Below, one piece after another: positions 1 through 5,252 of a stretch of 8,018 nt of DNA. Numbering within the stretch: position 1 is the first letter of the stretch; each line of letters starts with the position of its first letter. The position numbers and the translations under genes are program-made. The DNA is from JAAAOZ01 sp964496595. Its GTDB lineage: Bacteria; Chloroflexota; Anaerolineae; B4-G1; SLSP01. The stretch spans positions 1-8,018 of the forward strand of contig CAZCAI010000186.1 in assembly GCA_964496595.1 (NCBI GenBank). Reading direction: 5' to 3'. The notes under the pieces are model-generated. The model was not told where the DNA came from and made no database searches. It worked only from the letters and a program-made list of their open reading frames with translations.

Positions 1-36
1 CGATTGCACCCGGCGAATTCCTGAAGAGCCAAGTTT

Positions 37-65
37 GTACAACGCAATTACGCAATACGTTGTAC
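37..65 (-). repeat. inverted repeat downstream of the ferritin/VIT1 gene
   Basis: GTACAACG (37-44) and CGTTGTAC (58-65) are perfect 8-bp inverted copies with a 13-nt loop. On the minus strand this lies 36 bp after the stop codon of the last gene, so its RNA could fold at the transcript end. No run of U follows on the minus strand (next bases are AAACTTGG), so it is not a classical intrinsic terminator. It overlaps heptamer array 1, and part of the symmetry may be a by-product of the repeat. Confidence 0.45.
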
Positions 66-77
66 GGAATACGTATG
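42..77. repeat. degenerate heptamer array 1 (ACGCAAT-like units)
   Basis: Five units of 7 nt can be read on the plus strand: ACGCAAT (42-48), one extra T, ACGCAAT (50-56), ACGTTGT (57-63), ACGGAAT (64-70) and ACGTATG (71-77). It lies 23 bp past the stop codon of the ferritin/VIT1 gene, in an AT-rich tail that has no gene. Two other gaps in this window also carry 7-nt-period arrays with different units. The period is directly visible. Any function is unknown. Confidence 0.6.
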
Positions 78-100
78 ATATAGTCAGATGTGTAGTTGCA

Positions 101-973
101 TCACACATCGACGCCCAAGAAGGCGCGGATCACGTAGCCGACCAAGAAGCTGAATCCCGCCACGCCGATGCTCAGGCCGGCCATCTCCAAGAAGCGTTGA
201 CGGAACGAGAGCTGTTTGGCGACGGAGATGTAGTAGTTGAAGAGCGCGATGATGGTGATGGCGATGGTCAGCGTCGCCGCCAGGCAGAGGTAGTAGTTGT
301 CCAGGAGCAGATAGGGCAGGATCAGCAGGATCACGGTCGCCAGGTAGGTGGCGCCGGTGTAGATGGACGCCCGCACGGGGTTTTTGGTCGTTTCCTCCGA
401 TTTAGTGGAGAGGTATTCCGAGGCGCCCATCGAGAGCGCGGCCGCGATCCCTGTGATGGAGCCGGAGAGTGCGATCAGGGTGGTGTCTTGCAGCGCCAGC
501 GTGAGGCCGGCCAGCGCGCCGGTCAGCTCCACCAGCGCGTCGTTCAGCCCCAGCACGACGGAGCCGGTGTAGCGCAGTCGCTCCTCGTCCAGTAGCTCGA
601 TTAAGGCGTCCTCGTGCTCGTTCTCCTCGTGGATGATCTGCTCGGTCTCCTCGACGGCGCCCAGTAGGCGCTCGTAATACTCCTGAGCGTCCTCCTCGCC
701 AAGTTCCATCAGGCGGATGCCAAAGGTGAAGCCGAAGAGGCGGCTGATCCCATCGTACCAGGTGATTTTGAAGGCGTTGGGTTTCACGTCCTCCCCGGTG
801 TACTGGCGCCAAATCTCGTAGTGACGGTGCTCATCCTCGGCGATTTTCAGCAGGATGTCGCGATTTTCGGCGGACGATATTCGCTTGGCTAAGCGCTGAT
901 AGATGTGATACTCGGTGATTTCGTTTTCTTGGAAGGTCAACAATTGTGCGCGAAGTTTGTCATCGATGGTCAT
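101..973 (-). CDS. ferritin-like/VIT1 (CCC1) fusion membrane protein, MbfA-type iron transporter
   Basis: This 290-residue protein joins a cytoplasmic ferritin-like four-helix domain (about residues 5-130) to a VIT1/CCC1 membrane domain (about 137-288). Candidate di-iron ligands are E18 or E21, E46-x-x-H49, E94 or E98 and E117-x-x-H120, the spacing expected of rubrerythrin-type domains. The membrane part opens with GLNDALVELTGALAG (142-156), the VIT1 first-helix signature, continues with SMGASEYLSTKSEE (181-194) in the cytoplasmic metal-binding loop region, and has about five hydrophobic segments (138-160, 166-186, 205-224, 228-250, 266-288). Proteins of this architecture, such as rhizobial MbfA, export iron from the cytoplasm; VIT1 relatives move Fe2+ or Mn2+ into vacuoles. 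Export of Fe2+ is therefore the likely role, but it is inferred. The start is firm: ATG with AAGGAGG (981-987) seven bases upstream. It is the last gene of the minus-strand series, 58 bp after the MFS gene. No Fur-like operator is evident. Confidence 0.9.
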   Translation of the reverse strand: MTIDDKLRAQLLTFQENEITEYHIYQRLAKRISSAENRDILLKIAEDEHRHYEIWRQYTGEDVKPNAFKITWYDGISRLFGFTFGIRLMELGEEDAQEYYERLLGAVEETEQIIHEENEHEDALIELLDEERLRYTGSVVLGLNDALVELTGALAGLTLALQDTTLIALSGSITGIAAALSMGASEYLSTKSEETTKNPVRASIYTGATYLATVILLILPYLLLDNYYLCLAATLTIAITIIALFNYYISVAKQLSFRQRFLEMAGLSIGVAGFSFLVGYVIRAFLGVDV

Positions 974-991
974 TATGGGGCCTCCTTGTCT

Positions 992-1035
992 AAGTCAAAA
1001 GTCAGAAGGTCAGAAGGTCAAAAGTCAGACGTCAA
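992..1035. repeat. degenerate heptamer array 2 (AAGTCAR units) overlapping the MFS stop codon
   Basis: Six units of 7-8 nt fill the MFS to ferritin/VIT1 gap: AAGTCAA (992-998), AAGTCAG (999-1005), AAGGTCAG (1006-1013), AAGGTCAA (1014-1021), AAGTCAG (1022-1028) and ACGTCAA (1029-1035). The last unit contains the TGA stop of the MFS gene (plus-strand tca at 1032-1034). The array ends four bases before the ribosome-binding site of the next gene, so it makes up nearly the whole intercistronic spacer. The unit differs from that of array 1 and resembles array 3. Confidence 0.7.
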
Positions 1036-2447
1036 TCAGCGGGCGGGCGAGGGGGCGTGTTCAAGGCCAGCGGCAGCGTCGTCGCCAGGAGTGCCGAGAT
1101 GAGGAACGATCCCAGGGCGTAGTAGATGGCGTAGGTGTAGCTGCCGGTGAGGTCGCGCAGCAGGCCGCCGACGTACGATCCCGCGAATGGGCCGACGCCC
1201 ATCACGATGAGGGTCGCCAATCCCCAGATGCGGCCCAACGAAGCGCGTCCGTAGATCGCGCCGGCGTAGCCCACCACCGAGCCGGGCACGATGGCCCAGT
1301 AGATAGCGAAGAGGACGCACGCCGCGTAGGCGAGCGCCAGATGTTGCGAGGCGAGCAGCAATCCACACGCCGCCGCGCCCGTGAGCGGCCCGATGAGCAG
1401 CATCAGCTTGCGGCCGAGCGCTTCGCGGCCCACCGTCGCTGTCACGCCATCGGCGGCGCGCCCCATCAGCGGCATGCTGACCATCCCCACCAGCCCGATG
1501 ATGGCGTAGATGCCCGTCGCCTGTGGGAAAGCGTAGCCCACATCGTCCGTCCAGTAGCTCACCATCTGCGTCCAGATGAGGAACTCGGCCATCATGCTGG
1601 TGAGGAAGGTGAGTATCACGCCCCAGATTGGATAGCGGGAGAATGCGTCGCGCAGTCGCCAGACGCGCTCCGGCGCGGTCGCCGCCTCGGATTCCACGCC
1701 GAAGGGCGTCAGGCAGTAGTGTTCGGGATGGCGCTTGCCGATGAGGGCGGCCAGGGCCATCATCACCAGGACGATGCCGCCGAGCAGCAGCATCTCGGTG
1801 CGCCAGGCGGTATCCAGCGCGCCGAGGGCAGCGACCACCGGCGCGTGCGCGCGGATCAGGGGATCGGCCAGCGCGTCGGCCAATGATAGCGTCGCTGCGT
1901 CCGTGTTGAGCGCCGCGAGCACGGACGCTTCCAATGCCGCCTGCGCCGCGCCCAGGCGGGGTCGCACCAACTGCGCCAGCGCGAATTGCGCCAGCGGCGC
2001 GCCCGCGAAGGCGATGCCCCAGCGCGTGGCGTAGGTATTGCCCACGTACCAGCGCCGCACGGAGACCGTCGAGGTGACCCACAGCATCCCCGTCGCCAGC
2101 CCGCCGAGCAGCCCAAAGGTGAGGAGGTAGACGGCGTAGGTATGCATCTGCGCGGTGAGGGCGAAGCCCAATCCGCCCAAGATGGCGGCGGCGGCGTAGA
2201 CCGGGCGCGCGCCCCAGCGGTCGAGTATCACGCCGCTGAAGTAGGCCGTCACTGCGTAGACCACCATCATCACCGAGTAGCCCAGGGTGACTTCGGCGGC
2301 GCTCCAGCCGAGCGTGAGACCCATCGGCCCCTTGAGGATGGCGAACGTCGCCCGGTAGCCGAAGAGGCAGAAGACGGCCAGCCACGCCGCGCCCACCACG
2401 GAGTGACCATAGCGCGTTGCGGTGTGGGGGGAGGGGGGTTCGTTCAT
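1032..2447 (-). CDS. MFS transporter, MCT/OFA-like
   Basis: This 471-residue membrane protein has twelve hydrophobic segments in a 6+6 pattern (roughly 16-36, 55-75, 83-100, 104-127, 141-161, 218-237, then 274-298, 308-328, 347-366, 369-390, 405-427, 437-461). The MFS loop 2-3 signature is present as GVILDRWGAR (72-81). The segment around LGWSAAEVTLGYS (46-58) resembles monocarboxylate and oxalate/formate-type transporters, so the substrate may be an organic acid rather than a sugar. An Ala/Leu-rich stretch of about 55 residues (162-217) between segments 5 and 6 is much longer than usual and should lie outside the membrane on the outer face. The ATG is nine bases after the GH130 stop and has only a weak purine-rich site upstream, which suggests translational coupling to GH130. 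The nearby glycosidase genes favour a role in carbohydrate uptake or product efflux. The substrate cannot be assigned from sequence. Confidence 0.88.
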   Translation of the reverse strand: MNEPPSPHTATRYGHSVVGAAWLAVFCLFGYRATFAILKGPMGLTLGWSAAEVTLGYSVMMVVYAVTAYFSGVILDRWGARPVYAAAAILGGLGFALTAQMHTYAVYLLTFGLLGGLATGMLWVTSTVSVRRWYVGNTYATRWGIAFAGAPLAQFALAQLVRPRLGAAQAALEASVLAALNTDAATLSLADALADPLIRAHAPVVAALGALDTAWRTEMLLLGGIVLVMMALAALIGKRHPEHYCLTPFGVESEAATAPERVWRLRDAFSRYPIWGVILTFLTSMMAEFLIWTQMVSYWTDDVGYAFPQATGIYAIIGLVGMVSMPLMGRAADGVTATVGREALGRKLMLLIGPLTGAAACGLLLASQHLALAYAACVLFAIYWAIVPGSVVGYAGAIYGRASLGRIWGLATLIVMGVGPFAGSYVGGLLRDLTGSYTYAIYYALGSFLISALLATTLPLALNTPPRPPAD

Positions 2448-2456
2448 ACGCCTATC

Positions 2457-3380
2457 TCACACCGCGTGGAGGACAAAATCCAGGAGATCATCGAAGGGGA
2501 CGGTTGCCAGGCCGATGACGTGGTCGCCGCCGCCGTAGTAGATGTAGATCTGATCCTCGACGCGGAGATTGGCGCCAGAGAAGACGACGTTGGGGATGTC
2601 GCCGCGCAGCTCCCAAATCTCCTCCGGCCAGAAGATGGGGGCGCGAGGCCGGCGCAGCACGCGCGCGGGATCGTCCAAGTCGAGCAGGCAGACGCCAAAG
2701 TGGTAGATGTGCTCCTCATCGTAGCCGTGGTAGAAGTGCAGCCAGCCGTGCTCGGTCTCGATGGGGACGCCGTTGCTGCCCACGCTTTTGTGATCCCACG
2801 CATTGTCCGGGCGCGGGCCGAAGACGGGCGTCATATCGGCTGCGCGCCAGGTCGCCAGATCGTCGCTGGCGGCCAGCCACACATCGGGCCAGCGGCGATG
2901 CAGCGCGATGTAGCGCCCGCCGATTTTGCGCGGGAAGAGGACGTGATCCTTGTTATCCTCGCCGCGCACGATGGGGCCGATCCGCTCCCACGTGATGCCG
3001 TTCTCGCTGCGGGCGATCATCGGCAGGATGCCGCCGCCTGCGTGGGTGGGGGCCTCGCCGGAGAACTCGCGCCCGTAGGCGGTGTAGGTCATATAGAAGA
3101 CGCCGTCGATCTTGACCACGCGCGGATCCTCGACGCCGCGCGAGTCGGCGCCGTCGTGCGGCGCGAGCACCGGCTCGCGCAATCGATTCCAGTGCACGCC
3201 GTCCTCGCTCACCGCGTACCCGAGGCGGCTGATCCAATCGAGTCCCTGCGCGCGGTACCACATCTGGAAGAGGCCGCGATCATAGATCACCGCCGGGTTG
3301 AAGATGTTGTAGCATTCCCAGGGCGAATCCAACTTTGGCAGGAGGATGGGATTATCGGGGTGACGTTGGAGTTTTATCAT
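2457..3380 (-). CDS. GH130 family glycoside phosphorylase/hydrolase (mannoside-type)
   Basis: The 307-residue protein is a single five-bladed beta-propeller of glycoside hydrolase family 130 and has the family's usual length. Hallmarks in order are FNPAVIY (27-33), MWYRAQG (40-46), SRLGYAVSEDGVHW (51-64), RGVEDPRVV (81-89), where D85 is the expected general acid, MTYTAYGR (97-104), KDHVLFPRKIGGRYIALHR (144-162), WDHKSVGSNGVPI (195-207) and GWLHFYHGY (212-220). Family members mostly phosphorolyse beta-1,4 or beta-1,2 mannosides (for example mannosyl-glucose or mannobiose), releasing mannose 1-phosphate in the cytoplasm; some subgroups are plain hydrolases. The basic residues R43, R87, R151, K198 and H218 are compatible with a phosphate site, but I cannot place the subgroup. 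There is no signal peptide. The start ATG has AAGGA (3392-3396) 11 bases upstream. The stop is nine bases before the MFS start, so these two genes form an operon. Confidence 0.88.
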   Translation of the reverse strand: MIKLQRHPDNPILLPKLDSPWECYNIFNPAVIYDRGLFQMWYRAQGLDWISRLGYAVSEDGVHWNRLREPVLAPHDGADSRGVEDPRVVKIDGVFYMTYTAYGREFSGEAPTHAGGGILPMIARSENGITWERIGPIVRGEDNKDHVLFPRKIGGRYIALHRRWPDVWLAASDDLATWRAADMTPVFGPRPDNAWDHKSVGSNGVPIETEHGWLHFYHGYDEEHIYHFGVCLLDLDDPARVLRRPRAPIFWPEEIWELRGDIPNVVFSGANLRVEDQIYIYYGGGDHVIGLATVPFDDLLDFVLHAV

Positions 3381-3413
3381 AGTGAGGTGGTTCCTTTCGT
3401 TTTTTTTGCAAAT

Positions 3414-3508
3414 CCTTGCGAAGGTTGCGAGAAGTCCTTGGTTAGAACGTTATCTCCGCTGGACAAAGGGGTTTTGGCTTTAAGGCTTTCCCGGAACCTT
3501 CGCAAGGG
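3414..3508 (-). repeat. intercistronic inverted-repeat element, copy A
   Basis: This 95-bp element is bounded by CCTTGCGAAGGTT (3414-3426) and its exact inverted copy AACCTTCGCAAGG (3495-3507). Read on the minus strand it begins 11 bases after the GH13 stop codon and ends just before the GH130 leader. It matches copy B at 6643-6735: the first 15 and last 15 bases are identical, and short interior blocks are shared (CCAAAA, GATA, GTTCT, TAACC) in the same order and orientation. Each arm is itself nearly palindromic (CCTT-GCG-AAGG), so the arms could fold locally or pair with each other. No U run follows, so it is not a standard terminator. It could be a MITE-like element, an RNA processing site or an attenuator. 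Confidence 0.75.
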
Positions 3509-3519
3509 TGGCGGTTTAT

Positions 3520-5154
3520 TTACAACTCGATGATCACGCCCTCGTGGGGACGCAATTCGAGCGCGTTGAGGCTGACGATCTCCTCGCGGTCGAGGTGCGT
3601 GGAGAGCGCCACACGGCCCTCGTCCTCGTTGGGGATGTTGAGGAGACGTGGTTCATCGACGAAGTTCAGCGCGATGAGCCGGCGCTGCTCGCCCGCCTCG
3701 CGCAGGTAGACGTAGCAATCGCTATCTTCCGCGACATTGACCGCGCGATAGGCGCCGCCGTAGAGCGCGGGTGTCGCGCGGCGCTGTGTCAACAGGCGGC
3801 GGTAGAGGGTCAGGATCGAGGTCGGGTCGTCTGACTTCACGGCAACGTTGCGCTCCTGGTAGTCATCGGAGATGGGCAGCCATGGCTCCACATCCGCCGG
3901 ACAGAAGCCCGCGTTGGGGCCGTCCGTCCATTGCATCGGGGTGCGGGCCACGTCGCGCGTGCGCTCCGGCCCTAAGTTGATGCCCTGCGGGTCCTGGATC
4001 TTTTCCGGTGGGATGTCACCGTTCTCCATGCCCAGCTCGTCGCCGTAATAGACCGTGGGCGTGCCGCGCAGCGTCAGCAGCATCATCGCGGCGATGCGCG
4101 CTGGCCCTTGCCCGCCGAAGCGCGCGGTCAGGCGCGGGTAATCGTGGCTGGCGAGCACGTAATTCGGCCAGGCGTGATCTGGGAGGATGCCCTCCAGTTC
4201 CTCCACGGTGTGTCGCATCGTAGCCGCATCCCACGGCGCTTGCGCCAGCCGGAAATTGATGGGGTGATCCAATTCGGGCAGCGCCTCCGTGCCGAAGTAT
4301 TGCACCCAGCGCGGCCACTCGAACCACAATTCGCCGATGCTGAGAATGCCGTCGTATTCATCTAAGACCGCGCGCATCTCGCGCAGGATGGGGTGAATGT
4401 CGTCCTGATCCAAGTTGTACTTCTGGATCAGCCGACTGAAGAGGTCGTTCTCCGGCAGATTGTCGGGCGCGTTCGGGTTGGGCGGATTATCGCGCAGCTC
4501 GGCGTCCTTGATGATCAGCCCGATGACGTCCATGCGGAAGCCATCGACGCCGTGCTCCATCCAGAAGCGCAGCACATCGTACATCGCCGCGCGCACCTCT
4601 GGATTGCGCCAGTTCAGCTCCGGCTGTTCGGGACAGAATTGATGCATATAGTACTGGCCCGTCTTCTCATCCAAGGTCCACGCCGGGCCGCCGAAGAAGC
4701 TGCCCCAGTTGTTGGGCGGGCCGCCGTCGGGCGCGGGATCGCGCCAGATGTACCAATCGCGCCTGGGATTGTCGCGGCTGCTGCGCGATGCGATGAACCA
4801 CGGGTGCTGATCCGAACTGTGATTGGGCACGTAGTCCATAATGATCTTCAGCCCGCGCGCGTGCGCCGCCGCAACCAGCGCGTCGAAGGTCGCCATATCG
4901 CCGAACAGCGGATCGATGTCGCAATAATCGGCCACATCGTAGCCAAAATCGGCCATCGGCGAGGGATAGACGGGGCTGAGCCAGATGGCGTCGATGGGTA
5001 GGGCGGCCTGCGTCCCGCCTAAATAGTCCAACTGTTCGATGATGCCCTGCAAATCCCCGACGCCGTTGCCGGTCGTATCCTTAAAACTGCGGGGGTAGAT
5101 CTGGTAGATGACGCCGCGTTGCCACCACGATAGGTCTTGATAAGAGTCGTTCAC
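3520..5154 (-). CDS. GH13 alpha-glucosidase (oligo-1,6-glucosidase type)
   Basis: The 544-residue cytoplasmic enzyme has the full GH13 (beta/alpha)8 motif set: DYVPNH (107-112), QPELNW (177-182), GFRMDV (205-210) with nucleophile D209, GELW (274-277) with acid/base E275, SHD (336-338) with transition-state stabiliser D338, and GTPTVYYGDELGM (364-376). RTPMQW (404-409) and the IPPEKIQDP segment (381-389) are typical of oligo-1,6-glucosidases and related alpha-glucosidases. Valine right after the nucleophile (V210) is the residue associated with alpha-1,6 preference in this group, so isomaltose, panose or short dextrins are the likely substrates and glucose the product. Serine replaces the usual asparagine before H337. 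Length is near the family norm, with a short C-terminal beta domain. No signal peptide is visible. Translation starts at GTG, with AAGGAG at 5163-5168 eight bases upstream, so it is probably correct. GH130 follows 139 bp downstream, beyond repeat element A. Confidence 0.92.
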   Translation of the reverse strand: MNDSYQDLSWWQRGVIYQIYPRSFKDTTGNGVGDLQGIIEQLDYLGGTQAALPIDAIWLSPVYPSPMADFGYDVADYCDIDPLFGDMATFDALVAAAHARGLKIIMDYVPNHSSDQHPWFIASRSSRDNPRRDWYIWRDPAPDGGPPNNWGSFFGGPAWTLDEKTGQYYMHQFCPEQPELNWRNPEVRAAMYDVLRFWMEHGVDGFRMDVIGLIIKDAELRDNPPNPNAPDNLPENDLFSRLIQKYNLDQDDIHPILREMRAVLDEYDGILSIGELWFEWPRWVQYFGTEALPELDHPINFRLAQAPWDAATMRHTVEELEGILPDHAWPNYVLASHDYPRLTARFGGQGPARIAAMMLLTLRGTPTVYYGDELGMENGDIPPEKIQDPQGINLGPERTRDVARTPMQWTDGPNAGFCPADVEPWLPISDDYQERNVAVKSDDPTSILTLYRRLLTQRRATPALYGGAYRAVNVAEDSDCYVYLREAGEQRRLIALNFVDEPRLLNIPNEDEGRVALSTHLDREEIVSLNALELRPHEGVIIEL

Positions 5155-5162
5155 GTTTTTCG

Positions 5163-5168
5163 CTCCTT
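5163..5168 (-). promoter_or_regulatory. ribosome-binding site fixing the GTG start of the GH13 gene
   Basis: On the minus strand AAGGAG lies eight bases before the GTG at 5154-5152. No in-frame ATG follows closely, and the conserved DLSWWQRGVIYQIYPRSF segment (7-24) begins immediately after the short N-terminus, so GTG is the natural start. Heptamer array 3 begins four bases upstream of this site. Confidence 0.7.
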
Positions 5169-5171
5169 TTT

Positions 5172-5206
5172 AAAGTCTAAAGTTGAAAGTTGAAAGTCTA
5201 ATGTCT
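5172..5206. repeat. degenerate heptamer array 3 (AAAGTYK units)
   Basis: Five consecutive units with an exact 7-nt period are seen on the plus strand: AAAGTCT (5172-5178), AAAGTTG (5179-5185), AAAGTTG (5186-5192), AAAGTCT (5193-5199) and AATGTCT (5200-5206). The array lies in the gap between the uridine-kinase stop and the GH13 start, only a few bases before the GH13 ribosome-binding site, so it would be in the 5' leader of the GH13 message. No convincing minus-strand promoter could be recognised in this gap. Confidence 0.7.
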
Positions 5207-5252
5207 GTCAGCATCTCTCATTCGATAGATTATCAAAGATTCTCCGTCTTGT

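Noticed and set aside
992..1035. CRISPR array
   Set aside because: The units are 7-8 nt and directly abut, with no spacers, so this is a simple degenerate tandem repeat.
915..1886. 323-codon plus-strand open frame
   Set aside because: It is a shadow of the MFS gene with an Arg/Gln/His-rich product and no recognisable motif.
3414..3508. Rho-independent terminator
   Set aside because: The arms can pair, but they are far apart and no U run follows on the minus strand in either copy.
1986..3533. 515-codon plus-strand open frame
   Set aside because: It lies antisense to the well-supported MFS and GH130 genes, its product is low-complexity (His/Asp/Val/Ala/Arg-rich) without domain motifs, and such frames are expected opposite GC-rich codons.
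4393..5001. Plus-strand open frame of 202 codons inside the GH13 gene
   Set aside because: It is antisense to conserved catalytic regions of GH13 and has no family signature or convincing start.
5155..5252. Minus-strand promoter before the GH13 gene
   Set aside because: Boxes such as CTGACA and TTGATA occur, but none has a believable -10 partner at 16-18 bases.
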